A stretch of 64,000 bases of DNA from DASQFI01 sp035633215 (GCA_035633215.1 DASQFI010000031.1:7999-71998); one strand, 5' to 3'; numbered from the stretch's first letter, positions 1-9,278 are shown. Program-made: numbers and translations. Notes: generated from the letters alone by a model not told the origin.

Positions 1-2
1 TC

Positions 3-1556
3 GCGGCCGTGAACCATCCCAACATCCTGACCATCCATGACATCGGCGAGGCCGAGGGCACGCCGTTTCTGGTGCTCGAGTGGGTCGATGGAGGCGCGCT
101 GAGTCACGCGTCGTGGCAGCGTCCGCTCTCGATTCGGGAGTTCCGCCAGGTCGCGCTGCCCGTGGCTGACGCCCTGGGCGCCGCGCACGACCATGGGATC
201 GTCCATCGCGATGTGAAGCCCGGGAACGTGCTGGTGAACGAAGATGGCCGCATCAAGCTCGCCGACTTCGGGCTCGCAAAATTCCAAACCCCCGATCGAG
301 ACCTCACGCGAACCGGAGCAGCCGTCGGAACGGTCGCCTACATGTCCCCCGAACAGGCCAGCGGCGGCGACGTCGGACTGCCGTCGGACATTTTTTCGTT
401 CGGTGTCCTGGCGTACGAGCTCCTGACGGGCCAGCTGCCGTTCAAAGGAGAGTCTCCCGGCGCCGTCATCGGCGCGATTCTGAGCGGCCGTCATACGCCG
501 CTTGCGGATCTGAGGAGCGGGCTTCCGGCCGGGCTGGTCGCAGTTGTCGAGCGGTGCCTGGCGAAGGAGCCGGGCGCCCGCTTTCAGTGCGGGAAAGACG
601 TGGCGCAAGCGCTCCGGCGTGCCTTCGCTGAAGACCAGGATCCGATTTCTCACGAGCGGCCGGATCCCACCAGGCGTTTAGGGATCGCCGTCCCGGCATC
701 TGGCGAGCAGGACATCCGGTTCTGCACGACCGCGGATGGCGTGAGTCTCGCCTATTCCGCCGTGGGCGCTGGCCCGGTCATCGTGCGCGTGCTGGGCCAT
801 TTCACGCACCTCGAGATGGAATGGGCGCTCCAGGATCTGCGGCGATTCTGGGAGCAGCTCGCCGAACGCCATACCGTCGTGCGGTACGACGGCCGGGGCA
901 TGGGCCTTTCGGATCCGTACACCGGCGAGTTCACCGAGGAGACGCGGCAACTCGATCTCGAGGCGGTGCTCACCGCTGTCGGCGCCGAACAGGCGGTTCT
1001 GCTGGGGACCTCGGAGGGCGGTTGGACTGCCGCGACGTACGCCCTCCAGCACCCGGACCGGATCACACACCTCATCCTCTACGGCGCGTACTGCCGCGGA
1101 GCGCAAGCGCGGCCGGGTTATGACCCGGAAGAAGATCAAGCGCTCGTCACCCTGATCCGCAAGGGTTGGGGACGCGACACGCCGGCATTCCGGCAGGTCT
1201 TCACCAGTCAGTTCTTTCGCCGCGATGCCGACCCTAAACTGATCGCGCACTTCAACGAGCTGCAGCGCGTCTCCGCCGATCCCGACACCGCGGCGCGTTA
1301 CTATGCGTCACTGCACAGGAGGGGTGACGGACGCGATCTCTTCCGGCAGATCAGGGTCCCAACCCTCGTCGTTCACTGCCAGGACGATCTGGCCGTCAAG
1401 GCCGACGAAGGACGGCGGCTGGCGTCGATCATTCCGGGTGCGCAACTCGTGCTGCTGCCGAGCGGCACGCACTATTTCCCGACGGACACGGAAATCGCCA
1501 CGAAAGCGGCCGGCGCGATCACTCGATTCCTGCAAGGATCGACAGGACGGTCGTAA
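3..1556 (+). CDS. Ser/Thr protein kinase fused to an alpha/beta hydrolase (5' end cut by the window edge)
   Basis: The reading frame is open to the left edge, so the ATP-binding lobe lies outside the window; the first in-frame start (position 9) is probably internal. Counting from there, the catalytic loop HRDVKPGN is at residues 66-73, DFG at 86-88 and the APE-like SPE at 113-115, which together define an active Hanks-type kinase. From about residue 235 the protein becomes an alpha/beta hydrolase of the type often fused to cyclases and LuxR regulators. Its nucleophile elbow is GTSEGG (Ser335), with Asp459/460 and His488 as likely triad partners. The kinase presumably phosphorylates cytoplasmic targets; the hydrolase substrate is unknown and may be a sensed ligand. 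No membrane segment is seen in the visible part. Confidence 0.88.
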   Translation, partial: AAVNHPNILTIHDIGEAEGTPFLVLEWVDGGALSHASWQRPLSIREFRQVALPVADALGAAHDHGIVHRDVKPGNVLVNEDGRIKLADFGLAKFQTPDRDLTRTGAAVGTVAYMSPEQASGGDVGLPSDIFSFGVLAYELLTGQLPFKGESPGAVIGAILSGRHTPLADLRSGLPAGLVAVVERCLAKEPGARFQCGKDVAQALRRAFAEDQDPISHERPDPTRRLGIAVPASGEQDIRFCTTADGVSLAYSAVGAGPVIVRVLGHFTHLEMEWALQDLRRFWEQLAERHTVVRYDGRGMGLSDPYTGEFTEETRQLDLEAVLTAVGAEQAVLLGTSEGGWTAATYALQHPDRITHLILYGAYCRGAQARPGYDPEEDQALVTLIRKGWGRDTPAFRQVFTSQFFRRDADPKLIAHFNELQRVSADPDTAARYYASLHRRGDGRDLFRQIRVPTLVVHCQDDLAVKADEGRRLASIIPGAQLVLLPSGTHYFPTDTEIATKAAGAITRFLQGSTGRS

Positions 1557-1575
1557 TCGAGAAGGGCTTGTGAAC

Positions 1576-2451
1576 ATGCGGCACAGCTGGCGCAATCTGA
1601 GAACTCTCGCGAGTGCCTTCCTGGCAGTCATCACCCTGGACGGCAGTGTGGGTGCGCAGACGAGTCCAGATTGGACCGAACCGTTTCCCCCGTTCCGTAT
1701 CGCGGGGAATCTCTATTACGTCGGAAGCAAGGGCCTGGCGACCTATCTGATCACCACGTCGCAGGGGCACATCCTCATCAACAGCGCTCTCGAGGCGAAC
1801 GTTCCGCTCATTCGGACGAGTGTGGAGAAGCTCGGCTTCAAGTTCGCGGACGTCAAGATCCTCCTGATCAGTCACGCGCACTGGGACCACAACGCGGGCA
1901 GCGCAGCCATCAAGGCCCTGACCGGCGCGACGTATCTGGTCATGGACGCCGACGTGTCTGCGGTCGAATCCGGTGGCAAGACCGATTTTCAGTACGGCAA
2001 CGTGCCGGCGACCCACTATCCGCCGACGAAGGTCGATCGAGTACTGCATGACGGTGATGAGGTGAAGCTGGGAGGCGCCGTACTCGTCGCGCATCTCACT
2101 CCGGGGCATACGAAGGGCTGTACAACGTGGACGATGAGGGTGGAAGAAGCCGGAAAGACGTACGACGTCGTGATCGTCGGCAGCCCCAACGTGAATCCTG
2201 GCTACCAGCTCGTGCGCAACGTGGCTTATCCTGAGATTGCCGCCGACTATGAACGGACGTTCCGAGTCTTGAAGGCGCTGCCGTGCGACATTTTCCTGGG
2301 TGCGCACGGCAGTTACTTCGACCTCGAAACGAAGTACGCGCGGTTGAACGAGGCGGGCCGAAGACCCTTCATCGATCCAGACGGCTACAGGAAGTACGTT
2401 GCGGACAGGGAGCAGGCCTTCAGGATCGAGCTCGCGAAACAGAAATCGTAA
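1576..2451 (+). CDS. subclass B3 metallo-beta-lactamase
   Basis: This is a 291-residue secreted zinc hydrolase with an N-terminal signal peptide (about residues 1-27, cleavage near VGAQ). The zinc ligands are easy to read: H100-x-H102-x-D104-H105 in SHAHWDHNAG, H178 in PGHTKG and H244 in GAHGSY. The HxHxDH pattern together with a NVNPGY segment is typical of subclass B3 enzymes such as L1, GOB or AIM-1, which open beta-lactam rings in the periplasm. I chose ATG 1576 because an AAGGG motif ends 9 bases upstream; GTG 1570 would be too close to it. The gene follows the kinase fusion by 19 bases and precedes a DinB gene. Environmental B3 enzymes may also have lactonase-like roles, so actual drug hydrolysis is inferred. 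Confidence 0.9.
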   Translation: MRHSWRNLRTLASAFLAVITLDGSVGAQTSPDWTEPFPPFRIAGNLYYVGSKGLATYLITTSQGHILINSALEANVPLIRTSVEKLGFKFADVKILLISHAHWDHNAGSAAIKALTGATYLVMDADVSAVESGGKTDFQYGNVPATHYPPTKVDRVLHDGDEVKLGGAVLVAHLTPGHTKGCTTWTMRVEEAGKTYDVVIVGSPNVNPGYQLVRNVAYPEIAADYERTFRVLKALPCDIFLGAHGSYFDLETKYARLNEAGRRPFIDPDGYRKYVADREQAFRIELAKQKS

Positions 2452-2460
2452 GGAGGCGAC

Positions 2461-2922
2461 GTGGACGAAAAATCGCTGTTCATGAACTTCTGGACGAACG
2501 AGTCACAGACCACTCTCAAGGTGCTCGGAAGAATTCCGGAGGGGTCTCTCTACCGGCCGGACCCGAAGTCGCGCACTGCGCACGAGATCGCGTGGCAAAT
2601 CGTCTGCGAGGAACGGATGATCATCGAGGCGCTCGAGAGCGGAAAGGCGGCATGGGCGCCGCCGCCGACGCCGACGACCATGAAGGAAGTCGTCGACGCG
2701 TATGAGACGCAGAGCGCCGGGATGGCCCAGCGGTGGAAGGCCTTGCCTGCCGAGCGCTGGGATGGCAGCCTCGATTTCTTCGGCCATCAGCGCCCCGCGT
2801 CGCCGATGGCCTGGAGTTTTCTGTTCGACATCGTCCACCACCGCGGTCAAATCACGACGTACCTGCGGCCGATGGGATCGACGGTGCCGCAAGTCTACGG
2901 GCCGAGTGCGGACGAACCGTAG
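2461..2922 (+). CDS. DinB family protein
   Basis: This 153-residue protein has the four-helix DinB/YfiT-like fold. It shows the conserved histidine in TAHEIAWQ and the C-terminal HHRGQ segment, which typically bind a divalent metal. Family members are thiol- or metal-dependent hydrolases or transferases, often of unknown substrate, and many are stress-induced. Translation starts at GTG 2461, with a strong AAGGAGG ribosome site 5 to 6 bases upstream and only 9 bases after the beta-lactamase stop, so the two genes are probably co-transcribed. No catalytic role can be assigned from sequence alone. Confidence 0.85.
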   Translation: MDEKSLFMNFWTNESQTTLKVLGRIPEGSLYRPDPKSRTAHEIAWQIVCEERMIIEALESGKAAWAPPPTPTTMKEVVDAYETQSAGMAQRWKALPAERWDGSLDFFGHQRPASPMAWSFLFDIVHHRGQITTYLRPMGSTVPQVYGPSADEP

Positions 2923-2958
2923 TCGCGAGGCGCCCTTCGAGAGTAGGCTTCCCGAGCC

Positions 2959-4779
2959 GTGAACACCCGCCGCCAGTTCCTCATCAACGCGCCGCTCGGC
3001 GTGCTCGTCGCGGCCGCCGCCTGCGGCAGCGACCCGCCACCGGCCACATCTCAATCGACGCCGCCGACGCCAGGCTCGCCCGCCCCTCCCGGCGCGCCGC
3101 CAACATTTGGCACCGGCGCCGGATCCGGGCCCGCCGTCACGCCGGCGACGTTTGCCGAGGCCGAAAAGCTGATGCAAGTGACGATGACGCCGGCAGAGCG
3201 GCAGCAGGCCGCCGATTCGTGGCGGCGATCGCTGGCGCCCTACCTCGAGCGTCGCGCCGGGCCGCGGAAAGTCGCGATCGCCGATACCGACGCGCCGGCC
3301 ACACTCTGGAATCCGATGCTTCCCGGCATCGCACCAGGCCCGTCGCGGGATCGCTTCATGCGATCGAAACCCGACGCGACACTACCGTCGTCAGACGACG
3401 ACATCGCGTTTGCGCCGGTCACGCAGCTCTCGCGCTGGATCGAGTCCCGAAAGCTGACGGCCGAACGCCTGACGAACATCTGTCTGGGCCGGATCGAACG
3501 GCTCGACCCGAAGATCCGGTCCGTGATCACCCTGACCAGAGATCACGCGCTCGCGCGCGCGAAGGCGGCCGATGCCGAGATCGCCGCCGGCAAGTACCGC
3601 GGTCCGCTCCACGGCATCCCCTACGGCGTCAAGGATCTGCTCGATACGAAAGGCATCGCCACGACCTATGGGGCCGAGCCCTTCCGCAACCGCGTGCCCT
3701 CGGCAGACTCCGTCGTCGTGCGCCGGCTCGACGAGGCGGGGGCGGTGCTGGTGGCGAAGCTCTCCCTTGGCGCGCTGGCACTGAATGACATCTGGTTCGG
3801 CGGTCAGACGATGAACCCATGGCTCCTGGAAGAAGGCGCTTCGGGATCGAGCGCCGGGCCCGGGGCCGCGACGGCGGCGGCGCTCGTCGCGTTTTCCATT
3901 GGATCCGAAACCGGCGGCTCGATTGTGGCACCCGCGATGCGCTGCGGCGTGACGGGCCTGCGCCCGACGTTCGGCCGCGTGCCGCGCACCGGCGCGATGA
4001 CCCTCTGCTGGTCTCTGGACAAGCTCGGGCCGATGACGCGCACGGTCGAAGACGCGATGCTGGTCCTCCAGGCGATCACCGGACCCGATGCCGGCGACGC
4101 GTCCAGCGTGCCGAGCCGGCTCGACTTCGACGCGTCGGCGCCGCCCGCCGGCGTCAAAGTCGGCTACATCGCTCGGTGGATGAAGGAAAGCCCCGCAACA
4201 GACGTTGACCGTGCGGCGATGGAGACGATCAAGAAACTGAAAATGGACCTCAAGGAAGTCACGCTCCCCGATTGGCCGTACAGCTCGCTCATGCCGATCC
4301 TGTTCGCGGAAGGCGCCGCGTCGTTCGAAGAGCTGGCGCTCAACAATCAGCTCGGTACGCTCAAGGTACAAGTGAAGGACGCGTGGCCCAACCTTTTCCG
4401 GCAGGCCCGGTTCCTCTCGGCGGTCGATTTCGTTCAGGCCGACCGGCTGCGGCGCAAAGTCGCGCTCGAGATGGCGGGGATCTTCAAGGAAGTCGACGTG
4501 TTGCTGGTCCCATCGCTTCGCGACGAGCAGCTCACGATCACGAACTTCACCGGCCATCCCTCGCTCACGTTGCGCGCCGGGTTCGTTCAGGTGGCCGAGG
4601 CCAGGAGTGACTGGGCGCCGGATCCTGCGAATCCGCTGCCGACATTCAATCCGCCGCGGCGCGTGCCGCACGGGATCACGCTCGTCGGCCGGCTCTTCGA
4701 CGACGGGTTGATTGGGCAGGTGGGCGTGGCGCTCGAACGCGCGTTCGACGTCGCCGAAGAGAGGCCCGCAGGCTTCTAG
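2959..4779 (+). CDS. Tat-type lipoprotein amidase (amidase signature family)
   Basis: The 606-residue protein begins MNTRRQFL, a twin-arginine-like signal, and has a lipobox VAAAAC with Cys22. It is therefore probably exported folded and lipid-anchored. A proline-rich linker (residues 25-60) precedes the amidase signature domain. The Ser-cisSer-Lys triad is visible as Lys225 in YGVKDLL, a serine in GASGSSAGPG (about 297-298) and Ser321 in GSETGGS. The family hydrolyses amides such as acyl-glutamines, peptide amides or nylon oligomers; the substrate here is unknown. The start has no strong ribosome site, but the signal fits. It is transcribed in the same direction as the DinB gene, 36 bases downstream. 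Confidence 0.9.
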   Translation: MNTRRQFLINAPLGVLVAAAACGSDPPPATSQSTPPTPGSPAPPGAPPTFGTGAGSGPAVTPATFAEAEKLMQVTMTPAERQQAADSWRRSLAPYLERRAGPRKVAIADTDAPATLWNPMLPGIAPGPSRDRFMRSKPDATLPSSDDDIAFAPVTQLSRWIESRKLTAERLTNICLGRIERLDPKIRSVITLTRDHALARAKAADAEIAAGKYRGPLHGIPYGVKDLLDTKGIATTYGAEPFRNRVPSADSVVVRRLDEAGAVLVAKLSLGALALNDIWFGGQTMNPWLLEEGASGSSAGPGAATAAALVAFSIGSETGGSIVAPAMRCGVTGLRPTFGRVPRTGAMTLCWSLDKLGPMTRTVEDAMLVLQAITGPDAGDASSVPSRLDFDASAPPAGVKVGYIARWMKESPATDVDRAAMETIKKLKMDLKEVTLPDWPYSSLMPILFAEGAASFEELALNNQLGTLKVQVKDAWPNLFRQARFLSAVDFVQADRLRRKVALEMAGIFKEVDVLLVPSLRDEQLTITNFTGHPSLTLRAGFVQVAEARSDWAPDPANPLPTFNPPRRVPHGITLVGRLFDDGLIGQVGVALERAFDVAEERPAGF

Positions 4780-4852
4780 CGGCCGCGATGCTCCCGAAGC
4801 CGACGGCAGACCGGCGCGTGAATCCACTCGCCATATCGGCGCGTCGGGCAAC

Positions 4853-7495
4853 TTACTGTCCGCGCAGGGTCTCGATCGGATCCGCATGCGCCGCCCTGCG
4901 GGCCGGCACCCAGATCGCGAGCAGGGCGGTGACGAGGAGTGTGGTGCCGGCACCCAGAAACGCAACCGTATCCGTGGCCGGAACCTGGAACAGCAGCCCT
5001 GAAAGAGACCGGCTGGCCAGAATGGACAGCGCGATGCCGGCGGCGAGGCCGACGCCGACCAGCCGGAACCCACGCGCCAGCACGAGCCGCCGAATGGTCG
5101 AGGCGGTCGCCCCAAGCGCGACGCGCACGCCAAGCTCACGCCGTCGCTGTGCGACGTCGAACGCCAGCACACCGTAGAGGCCGATGGCCGCGATGAGCAG
5201 CGCCGTGGCGGCGAACGCGCTCACGACCACTGCCGTGAACTGCGGCTTGCGGACGGTAGCCGACATGATGTCAGGCATCCCGCGAACGCTCCCGATCGGC
5301 AGCGCCTGATCGATGTCGTGTACCGCGGTGCGAATCTCGGACGCCAGGGCATCAGCGCGACGTGCGGTCGTCATGACCATCCAATAGGCCGGCGACGGCG
5401 CCTGCGGTGATGGCAGGTAAATGGTTGGCTCGATTCGTCCGTCGAATCCATCGGACCGAACGTCGCCCACGACGCCGACAATCGTCTTGGGAATCTCGCC
5501 TTCACCCTGTCCAAGGAGCAGCTGGTGGCCGACCGCTTCTCCTCGGGGCCAGTGCCGCTCCGCCAGCGAACGGCTGATCATCACGACCAGCGGTGACGCC
5601 GACGTGTCGGTGCCGTCGAACGTGCGGCCCTCGACGAGGGGAATCCGCAGCGCTTCAATGTACGCGGACGAGACACGATTGAAATTCGCGATCAGATAAT
5701 CGCCGGTCTTCCGCGCCGGCTCGCCGACGACGCTGTAGTCGCTCGAATTCCGATCGAGCACGAACGGCAGCTGGGTCACGGCCGCCACTCGAGTGGTGCC
5801 TGGAATCTGCGCGGCGCGAGCCAGGACGCGCTCCAAAAACGCTCGCTGCGCGGCATCATCCGCGTACCGCGATGTCGGCAGACTGACATGGGTCGCGATC
5901 AGATCGTCCGGTCGAAAGCCTGGATGCACTTGCCAGAGCTGCGTCAGGCTGCGGATCGTGAGTGCGCTCGTGACGAGCAGCACGACGGCCAGTGCGACCT
6001 GCACCACGACCAGCACGCCCCGGGTCCGGCGCTCTGAAGGCGACTGGGTGGTGCGCGTGCCGCGCAGGACCGTGACGAGATCTGTGCGCGACCCGTGGAG
6101 CGCCGGCAGCAGACCGAAAACGCAGACCGCGACAACGGTCGTCGCGGCCGTGAAACCCAGCACGCGCCAGTCGAGGCTCGACCGGAACATATCCGGCAAT
6201 TCGATCGGATTGATGGCCAGGAGACCACTCGAGATCCAGTGCGCGGCGACCAGTCCGATAGCGGTGCCGGCCATCCCAAGCAGGGCGCTCTCGAAGAGCA
6301 GTTGACGTACCAGCGACGCGCGGCTGGCGCCAAGCGCCGCGCGAAGCGCCATCTCGTGCCCGCGGCTGAAGGCCCGCGCCAGGATGAGATTCGCGATGCT
6401 CGCGCATGCGATCAGGAGCACGCCCGCCACGGCGGCGAGCAGGACAAGCAGCACGCTCCGAATGGCGGCTACGGACTGGCCGTGCAGCGGCGTCGCCGTC
6501 ATCTTGATGCCGGAATTGGTGTCGGGGAACTGGCGCGCGATGTTCGCCGCGATCCCGCCCAGTTCGTTCCTGGCCTCGTCGACCGTGACGCCCGGACGCA
6601 GTCGTGCGATGGCGAAACTGCCGTGCGATCCCCGCGCCTCTGCCGCAGTATCGATCGTGTACGGCAGATACAGGTCGGTTTCCGGGGAGATCATCTGGCC
6701 GCTGAACGTGATCGGCGGCGGGAACGCCACCTCCCGGCCCAGCACGCCGATGACGATACGCGGCTGGTTGTCGAGGAGGATGGATACGCCAAGAATGTCT
6801 ACGTCTCCGCCGAAGCGCTCCATCCACACGGCGTGCGACAGGACGACCACGTCGTCGCGTCCGGCTTCGGCCGCGTTGAACAACCGCCCATGCGCCGCCG
6901 GAACGCCCAGCAGATCGAACAGCGTGCCTTCGACCCGGGCCGCACGGAGACTAGCGGGCTCGCCCCGACCCGTCAGCACCACGCGACGGGAGCCGAAAAT
7001 CGCTGTCCCTGAGAAGGCCGGCGCATTCCGAACACTGACGTAGTCGGGATCCGACCATGGCATCGTGGCCATGTGCATCGGCTCGTAGCTCTCCCAGAGC
7101 AACACGAGCCGCTCGGGATCGGCGAACGGCAAGGGCCGGAGGAGCGTCGCACTCACGACGCCAAACACCGCCGCGTTGGCGCCCATCGTGACCGCCAGCA
7201 GAACGACGATGATGCCCGCGGATGCGGGCCGTGCCGCCAGCGCCCGGAAAGCCTGTCGCACCTCGGTCCACAGGAATCGCACGCTCACATCCCTCCCGGT
7301 ACGCTCGGCACGGCGCTGTGCCAGACCGCTCGTTACGGCGTCGGCAACGAGACCGCTCCAGAGGCGCACCCGGTGGGCGCGGCCGCGCGCGCCCTCGGCC
7401 CGCAGCATGTCGGCCGCGGTCGTCTCGAGCTCCCGTTCGAAGTCGCGCCGGAACGGGCGCGGAAACACTTTGGACAACAGTCGATAGAAACGCAC
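4853..7495 (-). CDS. ADOP-type MacB/FtsX-like ABC permease
   Basis: This 880-residue permease has a short N-terminal prefix (about residues 1-75), then two copies of a MacB-like periplasmic core followed by FtsX-type membrane segments. This duplicated layout defines the acidobacterial duplicated orphan permeases. Conserved landmarks include VSATLLRPLPF after the first membrane helix, the LLIACASIANL helix, and the C-terminal RRRELGVRVALGA and ARRAAHADPIETLR segments. Such proteins are presumed to work with a separate MacB-like ATPase in mechanotransmission or export; none is adjacent. The GTG start lies 1 base after the PadR stop, so the two are translationally coupled and the PadR protein probably controls this gene. 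Confidence 0.92.
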   Translation of the reverse strand: MRFYRLLSKVFPRPFRRDFERELETTAADMLRAEGARGRAHRVRLWSGLVADAVTSGLAQRRAERTGRDVSVRFLWTEVRQAFRALAARPASAGIIVVLLAVTMGANAAVFGVVSATLLRPLPFADPERLVLLWESYEPMHMATMPWSDPDYVSVRNAPAFSGTAIFGSRRVVLTGRGEPASLRAARVEGTLFDLLGVPAAHGRLFNAAEAGRDDVVVLSHAVWMERFGGDVDILGVSILLDNQPRIVIGVLGREVAFPPPITFSGQMISPETDLYLPYTIDTAAEARGSHGSFAIARLRPGVTVDEARNELGGIAANIARQFPDTNSGIKMTATPLHGQSVAAIRSVLLVLLAAVAGVLLIACASIANLILARAFSRGHEMALRAALGASRASLVRQLLFESALLGMAGTAIGLVAAHWISSGLLAINPIELPDMFRSSLDWRVLGFTAATTVVAVCVFGLLPALHGSRTDLVTVLRGTRTTQSPSERRTRGVLVVVQVALAVVLLVTSALTIRSLTQLWQVHPGFRPDDLIATHVSLPTSRYADDAAQRAFLERVLARAAQIPGTTRVAAVTQLPFVLDRNSSDYSVVGEPARKTGDYLIANFNRVSSAYIEALRIPLVEGRTFDGTDTSASPLVVMISRSLAERHWPRGEAVGHQLLLGQGEGEIPKTIVGVVGDVRSDGFDGRIEPTIYLPSPQAPSPAYWMVMTTARRADALASEIRTAVHDIDQALPIGSVRGMPDIMSATVRKPQFTAVVVSAFAATALLIAAIGLYGVLAFDVAQRRRELGVRVALGATASTIRRLVLARGFRLVGVGLAAGIALSILASRSLSGLLFQVPATDTVAFLGAGTTLLVTALLAIWVPARRAAHADPIETLRGQ

Positions 7496-7496
7496 G

Positions 7497-7823
7497 TCAG
7501 TCCCTGACGATCACTTTCCGGAGGCGCGCGGTTTCGAGATCGCGGGCCATGCGCGCCAGTTCCCGGCCGAGCGCGCGACGACCGTCGCGCGTGAGCCGGT
7601 AAAAACGCCGTGCCATCCGATCGCGCGGCGCGTCCTTCGGCGGATCGGTCTCTTCGACCAGCCCCGCCTCGGACAGCTTCTTGAGCGATCCGTACAGCAC
7701 GCCGGGCCAGAGGCGCACGCGGCCGTCCGTGCGATCGAGCACGTCGGCCATAATGGCGTAGCCGTGCAGTTCCCGGTCCGCCAACGCGAGCAGGATTTGA
7801 CAGGCGGTCGCATTCAGTTCCAT
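7497..7823 (-). CDS. PadR family transcriptional regulator
   Basis: This 108-residue winged-helix repressor shows the PadR core LHGYAI, then SLKKLSEAGLVEE and the wing RRFYRLTRDGRRAL. I start it at ATG 7823, where MELNATAC matches the family N-terminus; the longer upstream frame is not PadR-like and crosses a palindrome. The regulator precedes the ADOP permease by one base, the standard acidobacterial arrangement in which PadR represses its own operon until it binds a ligand. A perfect 12-bp palindrome 9 bases upstream of the start is the likely operator. The Shine-Dalgarno sequence is weak. Confidence 0.92.
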   Translation of the reverse strand: MELNATACQILLALADRELHGYAIMADVLDRTDGRVRLWPGVLYGSLKKLSEAGLVEETDPPKDAPRDRMARRFYRLTRDGRRALGRELARMARDLETARLRKVIVRD

Positions 7824-7832
7824 AGAGTTACC

Positions 7833-7844
7833 CGTATATATACG
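7833..7844. promoter_or_regulatory. palindromic operator and -10 region of the padR-ADOP pair
   Basis: CGTATATATACG is a perfect 12-bp palindrome ending 9 bases upstream of the padR start codon. The AT-rich centre could also serve as a -10 box. Position and symmetry suggest PadR autoregulation. The divergent VOC gene starts 53 bases further right, so one dimer could affect both. Binding is inferred. Confidence 0.55.
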
Positions 7845-7896
7845 AATTATTACATAGTCGCGTTCCGCCGGCCAGCGCCCGAAAAGGAGTCCCATC

Positions 7897-8430
7897 ATGA
7901 GAGCCTCAGTCGGACGAAGAGGCGCCACTCCTCGAAAACTCAGAAGGGCTCCGCGGAAGGTGGCCAAGGTGCGACGCCGCCGCGCCGCAGGCAAAAGCAC
8001 CGCGCCATCAGTCATCCCGATGCTGTCATATGAAGATGGCATTACCGCGCTCGAATGGCTGGCTCGTGCGTTCGGGTTCCGCGAAGTGTCCCGCCTCACT
8101 TGGCCCGACGGCAGGCTCTCTCACGGAGAGATGAGCGCGGGAGACGGACTCGTCATGCTGGCGTCTCCGACGCCTGATTATCACAGCCCGAAACGGCACC
8201 GGGAAGTTTGCGAACATGCGCGCAAGTGGTCGGCGGTGCCATGGATCATCGACGGCGTGCTCGTCTATGTGAACGATCTCGATCGCCACTTCAAGCGCGC
8301 CATGGCTGCCGGGGCGACCGTGCTTTCCGAAATCGAGGAAGGGCCACCGGGCCGGCGATACCGGGTGGAGGACCTGGAAGGCCACCGCTGGTTTTTCTTC
8401 GAGAAGGGCGGAGGGAGACACAAAGGATGA
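7897..8430 (+). CDS. VOC superfamily (glyoxalase/PhnB-like) protein with a basic N-terminal tail
   Basis: The 177-residue protein carries a single-chain VOC domain (about residues 45-172). It resembles PhnB-type glyoxalase/bleomycin-resistance proteins: YEDGITALEWLARAFGF at the start and GPPGRRYRVEDLEGHRWFF at the end. No enzymatic activity can be assigned. The first 40 residues are extremely rich in Arg and Lys, unlike the rest, and may bind nucleic acid. ATG 7897 has an AAAAGGAG ribosome site 6 bases upstream. Its stop overlaps the next gene's start (ATGA), so it is coupled to the esterase. It diverges from the padR-ADOP pair. Confidence 0.83.
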   Translation: MRASVGRRGATPRKLRRAPRKVAKVRRRRAAGKSTAPSVIPMLSYEDGITALEWLARAFGFREVSRLTWPDGRLSHGEMSAGDGLVMLASPTPDYHSPKRHREVCEHARKWSAVPWIIDGVLVYVNDLDRHFKRAMAAGATVLSEIEEGPPGRRYRVEDLEGHRWFFFEKGGGRHKG

Positions 8431-9278
8431 GACGCCTCGGTCGCGCGGCGGTTGCCCTCACGTTCGTCTCTTCGTCGGTCCTGGCGCAAGGCGACGCCGG
8501 GCGTGCCAGCCAGGCCTCGCCCCTCACGATCGGCGAGACGTTCACGATCGAGTCGAAGATCCTCGGGGAGGCGCGTCGCATCAATGTCTACCTGCCGCCA
8601 CCGCCGTACGGTCAGTCGGCGCAGAACGTCCCGTTCCCCGTGCTGTACATGCCCGACGGTGGCCTCGGCGAAGACTTTCTCCACGTGGCCGGACTGGTGC
8701 AGGTGTCGAACTTCAACAGCACAATGCGGCCGTTCATCCTTGTTGGCATTGAGAATACGCAGCGGCGTCGGGACATGACCGGGCCGACTCAGAACGCGGA
8801 AGACAAGAAGATCGCACCGCAGGTCGGCGGGTCGGCGGCGTTTCGAAGGTTCATCCGCACCGAACTGATGCCGGTCGTCACGTCCCGGTATCGGACGACG
8901 ACGGAGACGGCGATCATCGGCGAATCGCTGGCGGGGCTCTTCATCGTCGAGACGTTCTTCCTCGAGCCGGATCTGTTCGACACCTACATCGCGTTCGATC
9001 CGAGCCTCTGGTGGAATAACCGGGAGCTCGTGACGAAACCGGTTCATCCGTCCGTGGCCAGCGGGACGCGGCAGAAAACGCTCTACCTCTCCAACAGCGA
9101 CGAGAAAGAGCTGGCCACCGTGACGCAGCTGCTCGCCGCGCGGCTGCAGAATACTCCTCCCGCGAATTTGAAGGTCTTTTACCATTCGTTGCCCAACGAG
9201 ACGCACGCGACGATCTACCACCCGGCGGCAGTGGAGGCGTTTCGCCGGCTGTTCAAGCCGGCCCCAGCGGGCCGTTGA
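8427..9278 (+). CDS. secreted esterase D / enterochelin-esterase-like hydrolase
   Basis: This 283-residue alpha/beta hydrolase has a signal peptide (residues 1-20, cleavage near VLAQ). The nucleophile elbow is GESLAG (Ser167); a downstream THAT segment probably contributes the catalytic His. PF00756-type esterases cleave siderophore esters, S-formylglutathione or other small esters; the substrate here is unknown. The ATG overlaps the VOC stop codon by 4 bases (ATGA), which decides the start over longer in-frame options and indicates translational coupling. Confidence 0.87.
   Translation: MRRLGRAAVALTFVSSSVLAQGDAGRASQASPLTIGETFTIESKILGEARRINVYLPPPPYGQSAQNVPFPVLYMPDGGLGEDFLHVAGLVQVSNFNSTMRPFILVGIENTQRRRDMTGPTQNAEDKKIAPQVGGSAAFRRFIRTELMPVVTSRYRTTTETAIIGESLAGLFIVETFFLEPDLFDTYIAFDPSLWWNNRELVTKPVHPSVASGTRQKTLYLSNSDEKELATVTQLLAARLQNTPPANLKVFYHSLPNETHATIYHPAAVEAFRRLFKPAPAGR

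Noticed and set aside
3391..5172. 593-codon minus-strand frame over the amidase
   Set aside because: Shadow of the amidase and the ADOP 3' end; no recognisable motifs.
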